A stretch of DNA of 64,000 nt from Rotaria sp. Silwood1. Lineage: Eukaryota; Rotifera; Eurotatoria; Philodinida; Philodinidae. Where the stretch lies: positions 1-64,000 of the forward strand of contig CAJNOP010000539.1 in assembly GCA_905250075.1 (NCBI GenBank), read 5' to 3'. The position numbers were made by a program, and so were the translations under genes. This document shows, piece by piece, positions 36,351 through 49,785 of the stretch (positions within the stretch are counted from its first letter, which is position 1; the number at the start of each line of letters is the position of its first letter). The notes under the pieces are model-generated. The model was not told the DNA's origin. It worked only from the letters and a program-made list of their open reading frames with translations, and made no database searches.

Positions 36351-39300
36351 GAAAACAATTCCATCGTTGTATAAACTACTTCAAATATTTATATTAATTT
36401 ATTATAAAAGTATTACTGGCCATTCTTTCACATCGTCTAATAGTCACGAAATATCTAAATTATTCAGAAAACAATATAGAAACATCATGAACCATGCATC
36501 TATCGTTCAGATCAAGCCTTTTAACAAGAACTGATCAAAGAACTTTTCAACTTAATTTTCTTTTTGATAAGTTAGAAACTAATTCCTTATTTATACGGAG
36601 TTTAAGCTTTGCGTAGATACAGCTTTATAGAAGGAATAGCTTTTTCAAATAGACTGACCAGCTATTCTCATGTAAGATTCTATAGACATTTTGAAAAAGA
36701 ATTCTATGATACAGGATGCATAAGGGTAGAACATACTTTTATAGAATTTTGGAAGGATAGGTAGTTGACAGACCAAGTGAGCAAAGAAAGTTGACAAATA
36801 CAGTGAAAGAACAAATAATGTATGTCGAACATCATTGAATAGTCATCTAAAGTCTAAGGTGATGTTTCAAGAATGTTCTCAAAAATTCAGCAACTAAAGT
36901 ATATTTTAAAGTTTTTTCTCGATTTTCATTTTTTTCATGAAAGTCGAGGTTTTTTTCTAAGGCTGAAAATTGTCAAAAAACTGAAATCTTCAGAAGTGAA
37001 AGAAAATCATTCTATTCGATGCAGTTTTTGGCACTGATTTCAAATCTACCACTTTTTTGGAAAATGATCGAGTTTTGACAGAGGAAGCCTTAAATTAATG
37101 CAAGGGCTTCATGTTTTTTGGTGTCCTAAGCCTGAGTTGAACGGAGGTCTGTTTCAATACATCAATATTTTGAAAAAAAAGTTATACGTTTGAAGTCCAT
37201 TGTCCGGCGCTTTTTAATTGTATATAAAACTCAGCTATATCATGAGAAGCAAAAAACTAAATAGCTTTACAAAGGAATCCACGACATATCAATTTTTTAC
37301 GTTTTTCTTGCTGTCAAACTCTACATGTTTCGTAAGTATAGTTATAGTAAAGAATATTAAAAATAGGTCACAAATAGGTGCAATCGGCGCAGGTTTTCAC
37401 GAGAAATCTGAATATGTCGTTTTTTTTATCACCAGAAAATATTTTCAGAAAAAAATGAACTACTCAGGACTATCGAGAAAACTGAATTTTTTTAGTTAAT
37501 AACCATTCAAAAAAACCTTGTATACATATATTTTTCTCAGTTCGATGAGCTCTATCTAACCATGCATAAAACACCAAAAAAAAACTGATTTTCTTTAATT
37601 TTGCATTACCCACACCTTACTCCACTATGATATTTTCACGTACTTATGATGTTAGAATAGATTCAAAGCTCGTAGAGATATAGATATATTCGTAGTAGAA
37701 CAATATGCTTTTAAAGGTACTTTCCACTTTCTTTTGCTCTCTCTGAAAGAAAACCTGTATAGTGTAACAGAAAAAGATAATTATAACAATAGGAGGACGG
37801 AAAGACAACACACTCGGAAATTAATTATCAACACAATTCTACTGATAGAAAACATTTGATGTGAAGAAGCCAAAGAAAACAACAACAATGTCAAGAGAAA
37901 CAGAAAAGAAACTTGGCTATGTTAATGTAAATGAACTAGAGCCTAAAAATGTCAAGATAAAATACGCATACATTTGAAGAAAAAGACAAGCGATGGCGAA
38001 GAATAGAATGAGAATTATTGTGTAGGACAGCTTTTGTCTATTTTTTCGGCAGGGTGTTGATCAATCTACAGTGAATGAGTGCAAATAATGTCACAAGTAA
38101 TAGTAGAAAAATGTATTATTCTTACATTGAGGGTAGACGGTCGAAAAGTATCAATCATGCCGTAGAAAAAGACTAAGATAACTATGAAATGTAGCGATTT
38201 CATTAAGAATCGAATAATCTTGCGTAATCATATTCTGTATTTTGTCAATTTTCTAGAAACGAATGTCTTCCTTATGTTTTGTTGTGAGTAATTTAGAGTT
38301 GTCTTTAGATATTAATAGATCAGCGTAAATAAAATATGTTGTCAGTACAATGTTTCTATTTATCATTCTGCTATCTGATTCTGTTTTCTCTGTATTAGAT
38401 AAATTGTATCGTAAGAGAAAAGTTCTTGCTGCCTTTGGTTATTTCTTGAAAATGGTTGTTTCGATTACAGTTTCATTAATAATTGAGTAAATTCATCAAC
38501 ATCTGATCACTTTTTTTGGTTTTTGTTTTCCTCAATTTCTTATTAGGTAGCTAAACGAGAACTAATTAGAATAGATTGGCAGTCTGAAAGATTCTTTTTT
38601 TTTATCGAGAATTTATTAAAACATGCATTTTTTGAAAGCACACACCTATGATAGGTCACAGACAATTTTTTTCAAGTATATAGAATAAACAACTACTTAT
38701 GCACAAAATATGAACTTCAAAGAATATAATAGTAAGAGTAATAATTGTCAGATGTTCTTGTCAAACACTCGAATTCTTCATCATTTCACGTGAAAGTGGA
38801 CCATTCTATCTGCGCAAACAACTTTTCTGACCATTTTCGCCTGACTCACTGCAATAAATGCAGTCCATCCTTTGATTGATGACTGTCTGATATGATATTT
38901 GCTTAGATCTATTTTTATAAATAGAAATAAGGTGTTGGTGACATATTTGATATCATATCTAATTTTCCAATATCATCCCGATCATTATCTTTCAACAAAG
39001 AAATCATTGAAAAACTGAATATTCAAACGGCATAAGTGAAAAGAACTTCATATAATACTATACTTTTGTGATTTTAGCATAATCAGACAAGACACAATAC
39101 TGCTGAAATTATGACTTCGATAGCTCTTCAATGAAGCTTCAATTCCATATATATAAATCACGAATTGACCGTTCAATTTAAAGAGATATAGGTCAAATGT
39201 AGTAGTAGACACTGTTAGTAAATTTATAATATTTATCATCCATGTTTATCTTTCAACAGATATTTTAATTGAAAAATTGAAATGATACAATTTGTGATGT

Positions 39301-40434
39301 TGCTCATTTGATAGCCTTTTTAAAAAACTACAAAATCATATACGTATTTTATAGAGTGATAAAAATCTGACCACCTAAAAAACTTTCTAAACACACTATT
39401 TTTGAGGCACCTTTTTATGTTTTTTGAATGAATATTAAGAAAATTTCAATTAGAAAAAAGCTTAATTTGTGTCAGAATTAATGTGATATCCTGAATTAAC
39501 ATATAGATCTGACTTCATCTAAGTGTGATTTAAAGAATTTCAGGAACTTTTTTGTCCGACAAAACTCTCGTCCGTGTTCTCCCTCAGCAATGAAACAATA
39601 AAATAAACTCACTGAAAACCCTGATTTTATTTTCTAGACATCTACCACTCTCTAACAAAAATGGGGCTGACCAACTGAGTTTAAATCGAAACACCAGAGT
39701 TTTATTTTGTTTTTTTTTTTACTTACTAAGGCCTGAAAATATAGGTCCAAAAGTGATGTACTCCGCTTTTCGATGCACATACAGCTAGTTAACGTAACGT
39801 TTTGTGATGATTCTGAAATTTGAGTTTATTTAACGTCAAAGCTCTTACTTTAAATAACAAATGGCGTTTTTCATAAAGAAATTACTTTCAGATATTTATT
39901 CATGCATCACACTAATCAGAGACTAGTCATAATTTTTTTCTCAGATGAAAATAACTTTCTATCGTAGAAAAATTTATTAGACAGTCCATATTGACGTTTA
40001 ACAATTGTTATTATATTATTCGTTGACAATACTTGTAAAAGTTTGACTGTAATATTTCTCAAAAACCTTATTTTATAATCGATTATGTTTCATTCGTAGC
40101 TTTGAGTTGACTAAAACAAATATTTGAGTGAAAAAAGAAAACAAAAATCATCGTAACTGTTGTTAAATTATTGTTAAATTAAGCTTCAAACATATTTGTA
40201 GAAAACTAAATTATATTTCTTCAGATAGAAAAATTAAAATCATGTATTACAGATGTTGGTGTAGGTTTTCTCTTTATCACAGACACCTACACGTATAGTT
40301 ACGTCGTTTTGAATGTCGATTTTCTAAGAAACACAAATTATCGTCAATTGACGGTAATGGGAATATATACAAATGAGACGGATGGAGAAGAAGATGCTCT
40401 TCGTAGTATTCAAATCATACATCTGTTAACATCG
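36351..40434. other. No recognisable gene
   Basis: AT-rich sequence with short frames only. There is a hairpin with arms CTCGATTTTCAT/ATGAAAGTCGAG near 36918-36948. I saw no repeat units, splice-bounded exons or domain signatures. Confidence 0.4.
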
Positions 40435-41478
40435 TTAACGCTTATATGTACTTTTAACTTGGGTGACATTCGAAAGACTTAGTTCAATACAGTTGATTTT
40501 TTTTTCTTTGAACTCTTTAATATCTGCATACTGAAATAAACCTTCATTAATCCAAGCAGCACATTGTCCGCTTTTATTCGATGCCGATACGATTTTGGTT
40601 GGTCCTTTAATAAGAAAACACATTTTTTTGATAGATGATCGGCACGGTAGGTCTCGAATTAAATTGCAGACTGTACGAGGATTCAACAGCTCAATGCTAG
40701 AAAAAGTATTGCGGCGAATGTCGATAGATAATGAACGTAGATCAGGACAGATTTTAAATAATTCGTTTAGCTGTGAAACTATTGAGGTAGAAATTTCCTC
40801 TATGATCAAATGCACATATTTCAGTCTAGTTAGAACCATTTCAATTGAATGCGTCCAAGTTGGTATCGAAACGTATAGGTAAACAACTGATTGAGCGATA
40901 AACGAAATTAGTCCTGACCAGTCACACTGAGCAAGGTGTAAGCGTTGTAAATGTAAAGATGGTCGAAGTCGTTCCATATTGAACTGACCACGTACGATGT
41001 GACATGTTTTTAATGATTGGCCAGTTAAAATTGAATCAACCAGCTTTTTATCGAGCTGCACGTTCCCATCCAGATAAACGTGCTCGAGTTGATTGAGATC
41101 AGGTATCTGACCACAGATCTCTGTGATGATCGTTGGATCCACTTTCAGACATTTGAGTGATCTTAGCGATATAAATGACGGCTGCTTGAATGATTTCAAA
41201 TACGAACAAAGATTGCCTTCGAGATAGGTACCGCATAAAGGACCAATGATTTTAATGCTACGAATGTGTTCAAAAGAAATAACGCTGCATAACAGCATAG
41301 GATCTAAACGATTATGTTCTCCACGAATGACTATGTCAACGAACGGATGCAGGGTCAATGCATTGAAACGTTCATTGAGTCCTAAAATGCTGATCGTTCG
41401 TTCACGAGGCAGTAGAAAGTCGAGTATCTCTAGTAGCAGTTCATTCGGCAAATCTTCTAAACGAGATGATGATGGCAT
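40435..41478 (-). CDS. F-box protein
   Basis: A complete single-exon frame of 347 residues. An F-box occupies about residues 7-45, with LPNELLLEILDFL and then GLNERFNAL. F-box proteins bind SKP1 and bring substrates to SCF ubiquitin ligases. The rest reads as degenerate leucine-rich segments (SLRSLKCLKV, LNQLEHVYLDG, HLQRLHLAQCDW, CPDLRSLSID), presumably the substrate-binding horseshoe. Single-exon F-box plus LRR-like genes are a large family in bdelloids. The ATG chosen lies six residues before the F-box. No stops interrupt it and its codon use resembles a normal gene. The substrate is unknown. Confidence 0.8.
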   Translation of the reverse strand: MPSSSRLEDLPNELLLEILDFLLPRERTISILGLNERFNALTLHPFVDIVIRGEHNRLDPMLLCSVISFEHIRSIKIIGPLCGTYLEGNLCSYLKSFKQPSFISLRSLKCLKVDPTIITEICGQIPDLNQLEHVYLDGNVQLDKKLVDSILTGQSLKTCHIVRGQFNMERLRPSLHLQRLHLAQCDWSGLISFIAQSVVYLYVSIPTWTHSIEMVLTRLKYVHLIIEEISTSIVSQLNELFKICPDLRSLSIDIRRNTFSSIELLNPRTVCNLIRDLPCRSSIKKMCFLIKGPTKIVSASNKSGQCAAWINEGLFQYADIKEFKEKKINCIELSLSNVTQVKSTYKR

Positions 41479-44400
41479 TTGATTGGTTCTGAAAGAATAT
41501 AAATCCTTTAGGTAACTAACTCTGACAATCGAAGAAGATGAATATTTGATCTAAATTGTATGGTTTATTTCTAAATTAAACTGTATTTATAAGAGTAGAC
41601 ACAATGGGAATCTCCATAATTTGAAACAAGATAGGAACATTTTGACAAGTATGATGAGAACGAAGGAAGAAATCCAAGTGACTGTCGTTTCACGTATGTA
41701 AGACATACTATAAGATAGATGTCTCATAGATATGAACCATATTTCTCCATTCTCTTTCTTCCTGTACATATAAATGCTGTTAACTACAGCTATATTTTTT
41801 TCTTCATTCAGTCAAGTATTCTCTCTAGTGTGTTTTTCGGTAATGACTCATGTATGTTTCCAACTGTATTATATTATCTATTGGTATATTCCCTTTTTTC
41901 TCTAACATCTGATATACATATTAGTGAATTATAACTTTTTGGTATAGATGGTACGACAAACTTAAAAACAACCTAAACAATTCTTGAGCAGCGCATTTTA
42001 TTACACTCATTGCCTGTGTGATACAGAAAACGTTTCTCGATACTTAGCTACGTATTGGCTAAGAAATGACTTACTTTACTCTAACATATTTCGTAAAATT
42101 CTTCATAAACGAAAGGGATGCAAAGTTAAATTTTTAACTAATCATGTAACTTTAAGAAATATAGTTTTAGTAAAAATTTGAGCGAAAACAATTGAGTTTT
42201 TCATGAGTTATTCAGAAAGAAATTTCCAAAACTTCGTTCTACATATTGATTCAAAATCGAACTTTTATGAAATAATCACTTGTTTAACTTTTGCTTTCCT
42301 TCAACTTTCATGCAGGCGAGTTAAATTTAAAAACAAGGTCGTTCTATACAACAATGATAATAGAGCAATCTAGGCTATACAAAATGGTTTATTCGTCATA
42401 TTTCTTTTTATAGTTAGGAAAAATCTTTTTGTTTAGCACATCTCCATATAATATACGATTTTGTCACAGTGGAAGACTTCTAAGTCCTCGATGGTACGAG
42501 CTAAATAGCTGGAATTCAGTGTAGCTGTCGGGTACTCCAACAAAGCTATTGCACAAACTCAGCTAAAAAATCCGAATTATACCAAAAAGTTGCAATTTAC
42601 TCATATACATATAGCTATTGTTCTATATAAGAAAAAATATCTATCCATCAATCATTTATTTATTTTAAACAAAAAATGTACAGTGAAGTTTTGAATCTCT
42701 TTCAAAATGTCATTCTCAATACTTAAGTAATATGACAGATATTGACAGATAATATATGAAACAAATTTCTTTCTCTCCTTTGCAGTGCAAATTTCAGAAC
42801 AGAGCGAATAGAACAAAAAAAAAAACATTGCTTTATGTATTATCTATGAATTACTGCCATATCAGTTAAATGTTGAACATGACTTCTTGAAAGAGATTGA
42901 AAGCTACCCTGTATAGCTAATGAAGTAACACTAATCAGCAGTATTTGATCGTCAATTTTTAATTAAAGGATTGGCATCCTTTTTTTTATGAGAAAGTTTT
43001 GAGAAAATAAATCTATTGAATAAAGAATTATGTCTAAAATGTATGATGTGCCAAACGCACTGAAAAAAATATTAACAATAGTCAAAGATGCAAAACATTG
43101 AACAAATCTCAATGTATACATAAATAAATAAATAAATATTAGAACTGTGTGCAAACGATTAAAGATAAAAAAAACTTATGCAAGATTTTATAATACTTTG
43201 GATGAGAATAATAATGAACTGTTCATAATAAATCTTGTAACATTTGGACATGCGATAACAAAGAGAACGTAAAGTGTAGTATGTATCGAAATGCTAGATA
43301 TGCATTTTAGTTTTATGAAAAATCAATGAAAGTAAATTGATAATTCTAACTCGAAAAATAATTCTTCTTATGTTCAATACTTTGTTTTCAAAGTTCTAAT
43401 AAGACGTCGGATGATATAGTCTTTTATCCACTTGACAAAAAATTAGAAAAATCTTGTAAAATTATTATTGGAATTGAATCGTTGAAGCAAAATTAATATA
43501 TATTAAGTATAATATGTCATACATAAATACTATTCAAATTAACGTTAGATTTTCAACAAGTAAATATTAATGAGTCATAGCAAAATTTTGAATATATCTC
43601 TTTTTGCTTTTATTTCAAAATGAAAAAATAATTATCATACAAAACACTAATCATAAGTTTATGTTCTAGTAAATGGTAATACTCACAATAAAGCATACTA
43701 TATACCATCGACATGAAGCAAAGCTACTATAACACAATACATCATATGATCGTGATGGCAATTCAATTCGTCGTCATGTGTCAGCCAATAAAAAAGCTCT
43801 GTAGAAGACGCACATCGACGGATGCAGCAACATGAGATATTCTATTTGGATGTGGGTGTGGGTGTAGTTATAGTTATCACAGCTCTCTTTACATTCACAT
43901 GCCCACCCCACTCAGAAAGCTTGCTGTGAGTACGCTTATGCCTATAAAAATAACTTTAGGTGTTCGATAGATGAATAAACTATAGAAAATCTTTTTTATC
44001 AAAAATAAAGGCAAATAGAATCACTACGGCACAGAGGGGTGTGGTCATTTAGAGACTAGGCTCGAAGCTTGCAATAGCTCCAGCTTTACATAGAATATCA
44101 TTGTTGTTTTCGATAAAATACAATTAAAACTTCAATATTAAACACTAATTGAAACAAAGATAAATTTACTCTTGCCAGTTGAGTAAACCATTTGTGAGTA
44201 ATTACAATTCGGATCGTAGTTTTCTAAATACCATAAACTTGTTATATGATTACTCACTTTAAATTAAGTATGAAACTTGAATTTCTTCATATACGAAGAA
44301 TCGACATTAAATCTTCAAAATACAGAATATTGATTGCTTCACTGTTATATGATGGTGTATTGTAAATGGCATTTTAGAACTCAGCTACCTACTATTTGAG

Positions 44401-44536
44401 AAACAATCTAATATTGATATATTTCAAGCAAAAAACATAAATAGCAAATGAGATTAGATTTCGACTTTCTGCTTCTAAGAATTACGATAAGTTTCATTGG
44501 AATAGTTGGTTTTCTGAACTCAAAACAAAGCATTTA
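41479..44536. other. No recognisable gene; one telomere-like foldback
   Basis: AT-rich, with an AAAT tetranucleotide run near 43120-43137. At 43849-43915 GGATGTGGGTGTGGGTGT is followed by the inverted-type sequence CACATGCCCACCCCAC, another small G-strand/C-strand pair like those at the window start. Short frames have no recognisable content. Confidence 0.45.
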
Positions 44537-45030
44537 CAAGATGTCCCAAAAGTTTCTATTCAAGTATGTTTTTTTCGTATAATGGGTGACACCGTCAAGG
44601 TTTTATTTCTACGAACAAACTAGGAAAATGCTCCTTAAGATGATTAACATTACCCGAGATTTCTTAATAATATCTAGTAGCGTTTCTTTTTTTAACTTTT
44701 GTGATTTGACTTAACACTTCGATTTCTTTTATGAGAAATCATAAAAACTAATATCAGAATAACGACTGTTTTCGGTTTAAACAATCTAAAGATCAAAATA
44801 ATTCTAGAAACTGAAATGATTATAAAGCAAGCGTTGCCATAATATTATTATGAAACCCGAAAAAATGTTGAATTTTCGTCGTTCACCTGAACGTAAATAG
44901 TTTAAATAGCACATTTATAGTTTGTCTATAGAGTGTCGATTATCATAAGAGAAAAGTCAGTTGATAAAGGTTAATCAATGAAGTTATGCGAAAAAACATC
45001 TTTGGTTATAGACTTTTGAGATGTCCTGTA
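44535..45030. mobile_element. Mariner-type non-autonomous element
   Basis: The left end reads CAAGATGTCCCAAAAGT; the reverse complement of the right end reads CAGGACATCTCAAAAGT. Both are bounded by a TA dinucleotide (44535-44536 and 45029-45030), as expected for Tc1/mariner target duplications. Length is 492 bp with no transposase frame. The termini agree at most of the first 17 positions. Confidence 0.55.
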
Positions 45031-46405
45031 CATTCGTCAATTCCTTATTTAAACGAAATTTTTATTAACTGTTATCGGAAATTCTCATAAAAAAAATATT
45101 AAAATCATTAAAAAATCTAAGATTAGTCGTCAAGACGCTTTCGGAATTTATTAATCTTATATTGTTTTAACGCGTTTTTGGCGATTAATCAAACAACTTT
45201 AACAGTTTACATATTAAGATAGTTAAACGCCGTTTTGGCCGTTAGCGTGCCTGCGTCTAAGTAGCTCATCGTAGACATGCCTTTTCATTCTCACACCTTT
45301 CGCAAACACAAATGCTCTCTTGTAAATTCATTTTGATACAATACGAACGACAAACACATGATAAGAGAGACGTGAGCACGCGTCATTCTTTTATCTGCTG
45401 AATCGTCCTCGTGCAAACTTGTGAATCAAAACTTTTTTAACATCAGTAGTTAGAAGAGAAATTGACGCACCTATTTTTCGAATGGGACAAACAATTTTCA
45501 ATTTACCAGCTAGGTAAGTTGAACTATTTGTTTCATTCAACTTATCTTGGTGCTCTCATCAATTTTTGTTTGAATTTCGACAGAGACCCAGCGACACATA
45601 GGACTTCTAGTGGACAGCAAATCGTAAGATCTTCGCCTCTACAAACTGCTACTTCAACAAGTAAGTAAATCCGATTGACGAATGCGTGGCACATCTTTTG
45701 CATTAGCGTCAAGCATCAGACAAAAGTGATTCAATCTTCTCAACAAAAATATTTTTATACGATTTCAATCAAATGAACCCTTATTCCAAAAGACAGTTTT
45801 TCTACAGCAAATTGTGTTATTTTATTCGTTTTTGGTCGAACGTCTCTCATCTTCTTAAAGACTTTTTTATGTCATGGAATGCTTAGGTTGTCTGTAAGTA
45901 AGGACTATTCGTATACAGAGTTGGTCAGTATTTTTTTCTCGGTATGCAGTGACTATGATGATTGGTTGAAATGTTTTCTATATTGTTCAAATTCTGGAAA
46001 AATGTCCTGGTTGAAAGAATTATGAGAAACCTATAAAGTTGTTTTATAAATGAATATCTTTCAAAAACAGAAATATTTATAATCGACAATAAACAATTTT
46101 GAAACACTGAAAAACTTCTATGAAGTATTGTTTTGAAGACACGAGTAAGTTCAAAGGATAGATTCTGCAACAATTGGATGAATTCTGTGTGAGGAGTTGA
46201 GGTTGTTGTGCTCGATTCTCTCTAACCATCTTGTCAATAGAGATAACGAAGAGTGCCATTGTGCAGGTGCCTGGAAAGTTTTAAAGACAAAATTTTGTCC
46301 ACGTATGCTTAATATCCAAGATGTTGTAGTGCAGGATCAAAAATGTCGCCCAAACAAAAGAATAGCTGCAAAATCAATTTCCTAGTATTAAATAGTTGCC
46401 CACAG
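45031..46405 (+). other. Possible upstream exons of the TNFAIP8-like gene
   Basis: A splice-bounded segment ends at a GTAAGT donor at 45661 and starts after a CAG acceptor near 45583. Another donor-like TAG|GTAAGT lies near 45512. One frame of the first segment is open, but its phase does not join directly to the exon at 46406, so an additional small exon or a different gene would be needed. The 5' end of the TNFAIP8-like gene therefore remains unresolved. Confidence 0.3.
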
Positions 46406-47122
46406 CTACTCTTTTCCTGTATGGAACATTGCCGTAGAAAAAAGTTATTTGCATTTAGATGATGAATTGGAAACTTCTCCAAGTGTTGGTACGCAGAGCT
46501 TTCTTTTTCGACTTCAGAAGAAACTCTTTGGGTGAGTCTACGTTACATATAGTCAACGAAAGGAAACTATAAGAATGTTTTGATGCATTTTTTTTGCACT
46601 AGCAAACTGTCCAATAAGTATGTAGCCAGAATTCTTGTTCCTGGACATTTGACTCGCATTCTGACGAATCTACATAATTTGGCACAAAACTTCACGGGCA
46701 ATGAACGTCTAGCGGATCAATTGAATGAATCAATACTCAAGACACTTGTGAAGTTATATGTGTTGAATTTAAACAACATGTTTACAGAACGTGAATTTCA
46801 ATTATTCCGTGATTTGGATGATCGTTTGGATTCATTGCTCAAAACCTTTATCAAGCTCTATGAAAGTTCTTCCATTATTAATCGACACCTTTTCATACAC
46901 AAATCCAAAGAATGCCAAAAGCTGCTACATACAATCATAGCTAATCGTCTATCGCGTAATAGTCACGAACGTATCGATTTTATTTTTAACTTTTTATCTG
47001 ATGGAGATTTTCTCAAATATGTGTTCGACTCTAAATCTACAATGAATCATGGTATTACCAGAGAGATGATTGTCGACATGGGCTTGCTCGTAAATCGAAG
47101 ACTAATTAGATCAACCGAATAA
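46406..47122 (+). CDS. TNFAIP8/TIPE family protein, 5' end unresolved
   Basis: Two exons, 46406-46531 and 46603-47122, join in phase across a GTGAGT donor and a TTTGCACTAG acceptor. The joined protein reads SFLFRLQKKLFGK followed by a chain of amphipathic helices. It matches the TNFAIP8 fold: QKKLFGK near the N-terminus, LVKLYVLNLNNMFTERE in the middle, CQKLLHTIIANRLSRNSHER late, and FNFLSDGDFLKYVF near the end. TIPE proteins are cytosolic lipid (phosphoinositide) binders that modulate immune and survival signalling in animals. The first visible exon has no in-frame ATG, so at least one more exon lies upstream. A start at the in-frame ATG 46583 is possible but would bypass a good acceptor. 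No breaks are seen in the conserved part. Confidence 0.8.
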
Positions 47123-47828
47123 TCGGAACCGTATTGTGCATGTCCGCTATAATTATCTCTGATTTCATGCATTCATTATGTAATAAATTCAAAAATTAAT
47201 CTTGAACGTCTTAGAAAAAAAATCATACCGACGAGGGAACATATTTAAGTGCCTCTCCCCCTGAGAAAGGTTTTAAACCATTCTATCCTGTAGGAACTTT
47301 GATGTACATCATTGATATCCATGTCTTAGCTGCTTTCGTTTAAGTTTGAAAAAAAACAGAAAATCAAACTTTTTCATTTTTCATATACTATAGATATGAT
47401 TCATATATCGTTCTTCGTTTTTGTAGAATTTGTAACAATTATGAATTTTTTCGTAAAATACTGTAAAGAATGAACAAGAACTAATATAGGACGTATACTT
47501 TTCTGTCATAAATAATACTATTATACATGCGTTTCACAGATAATTATATATCTGCATTATTACTTGTTATTCTAACAATTTAGTTAGAATGATCAGAAAT
47601 TTTATTTCAAAACAATTAGCCGAAACACTGCACAAAACATCAACTAAACGAACTAAAAATGTTTATGCTCGACAACAAAAAGGTGATGAAAACATAGAAC
47701 TGCATCACATCAGCTACAAGCTATAAAGCTTCCATCGTCACAACCAGTTATGGAACACCTATCTACCCCGAACGAAAAACAAATCTCACGAACATTTTGA
47801 AATTGTCCTATGGTTTTCGTTTCGTATA

Positions 47829-49167
47829 TCAACAGGAGTACCAAGCATGCCCAATCATCAAACGAAAAGGATCTGAACAAAGTTGATTGTAGATTAGAGC
47901 ATGTAGTTTCAAAATATTATCCCTCAATCTTAGGTCAATGTTTAGCTGATCAATTGCTACATGGTCAAAACACCTTTGATAGAAATATTTCCATTGTCTG
48001 AAGAAGTACTTCTCGCAAGGCTGAATGTCAGCTGTTGTCTTAGGTGGTATTTGTAAAAGTTGGCATTGAATGTTTTCATCGAATGCTTCTTCAATATTTG
48101 TGGGATCAGTTTGTCCTGACCAAGAATCGAGCAATAATAAGCAATTTTCTTGAACAGATGGTCGCAAAACCCCTTGTGCCCAATATTTAATATGAGACTT
48201 CGCCAGCTTCACGAATTTACTGCATGTGATGTGGATATTTTGTGCTTTATACATTGTTTGTAATACTCGTGGATCTCATCTTTCTGGCGGCTCCTGTAAA
48301 CATATAAATACTGGTCCTACAAGTTTACCGTTCGTGCTTCAGATGGGCATGATTGTATGCGAATGTGTAACGGCGCTTCGGAAAGTAACTCGAACTAAAG
48401 TTATTTTTTTCTCCCGAGATGGAAAGAGTAAGCGTCGATGGTACCTCATATCCGAAAGAACTTTGATCAGCATTCAGAACATATGTATTTTTAAATTGAG
48501 GAATGGCTTCTTCAGCCTTCTTTAGGAATACTTTTTCTCCCTTGATTACTTGTTCTCTATCGTCGACATAATTTTTCGTAACGAATTTTGTTACTTTTCG
48601 TGATGTAATATGGTGACGACATTTGAAGTTAAGCAGCCAAAAAGAAGATGCAACAAAGTTTATCAAGTTCATCTCTCGCGCTTTTCTGATGGCAAGTAGC
48701 TTTAAATCTCGATCATGAATTGGCAAACATTTAATTCGTGCTTCATTAAATTCATTTAAAACTGATTGATCAAGTCGTTCTTATTTCTGTCGCCTGGTTC
48801 CTTGCTGTCTAACATATTTTCTTTTTCTTCTTAAGTGTTTCTTATCTTTGATCAAACGATATCTTCGTTTGACAGATGAAAACTGGTGAGTGTTCGCAAA
48901 ATGCACAATTTCACACATAATTTGATACGAGTAAGACCAATTACTAACTACGCAGGTTTCTTCGGTGTCATCTGGTTCAATTGTATAAGATTTATCAGCA
49001 TCATCATACTCGTCGATATCCAACGTAATGTCACAATCAATCATTTCGGATGAAGTTGTCAGCAACTGCAATACCGAAATGAGTTGATCAGCGGCTGCAT
49101 GATCCTGAGGAGATGGTTTATCTTCTTTACAATCTGGATACTTTTCTTTCACTAACTCATTAAACAA
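47829..49167 (-). pseudogene. Broken DDE transposase of the pogo/Tigger type
   Basis: Three consecutive segments on the minus strand. The N-terminal part (49167 to 48781) is rich in acidic residues and ends in a basic RRQK. An in-frame TAA follows, then the frame continues through FNEARIKCLPIHDRDL. The catalytic part has LNADQSSFGYE (first Asp). A frameshift near 48340 and an in-frame TGA near 48275 separate this from the last part, which has LLLLDSWSGQ (second Asp) and IPPKTTADIQPCEKYFFRQW. In Tigger-like enzymes this last motif normally carries the third Asp; here it is Glu. The protein cannot be made as one chain, so the element is non-autonomous now. Confidence 0.85.
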
Positions 49168-49318
49168 TCATACTACATTAACTACGTTGAACATGGTTAC
49201 TCTTTTTAATGTTCTACAATGTTGTGAAGTAGTCGACGACTTGCTAATTTATGGTCAACGAGAAGTATTGCTTTGTCACGTATGTAAATACACTGTTTAA
49301 TTGTTTTAAAATGACGGA

Positions 49319-49339
49319 TATATATATATATATATATAC
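49319..49339. repeat. TA dinucleotide microsatellite
   Basis: About ten TA units inside the Tigger-like element, between the transposase and its right arm. Confidence 0.85.
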
Positions 49340-49432
49340 TAGAGCTTGGAAAGAGAAAGAATTTACTGGAATGTATCAGACAGAAAAGAATTTATTGAAG
49401 AATACGAGATAAAATACCATGATCATATAGAA

Positions 49433-49785
49433 AGAAAGCTTGTGAGCGCAGCCCCTTTGGGGCTGAAATGTGGAACTCACATATCTCCTTTGGTTTCATT
49501 ATACTAATGACAAAATACCCAATATTTAAAATCTCTAAAAGATAATAGTTCTTTTCTAAAGATAATCGGTTATTAGAAAATGCAATATTTTTATCTCTCA
49601 ATTTCGAACAGAATTTTTTTTTCCACAAATTTGTCAAGGTCTGTAATGGGGAGTATGTCTGTAATGTTCTCTTTCTCCGTTACTATGTGTCTGTAATGGG
49701 GTGGGGAGGGGAGGGGGCGCCAACCTCGAACTGAAAACTTACACTCACTATTTTCTTCGACAATATACGTGAGCTTCACAAAATT
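49433..49785 (+). repeat. Dispersed repeat with GTCTGTAATG units, copy 1
   Basis: Shares its whole length with 55873-56288 in the same orientation. It contains the perfect palindrome CAGCCCCTTTGGGGCTG at 49449-49465, then an AT-rich middle, then three GTCTGTAATG units, a G-rich run of GGGGAGGGGAGGGGG type, and a tail with ACTTACACTCACTATTTTC. Class unknown. It is nested in the Tigger-like element. Confidence 0.75.

Noticed and set aside
46583..47122. Starting the TNFAIP8-like protein at the ATG at 46583
   Set aside because: A strong splice acceptor at 46601-46602 follows, and the preceding exon supplies the conserved QKKLFG part in phase, so the ATG lies in an intron.
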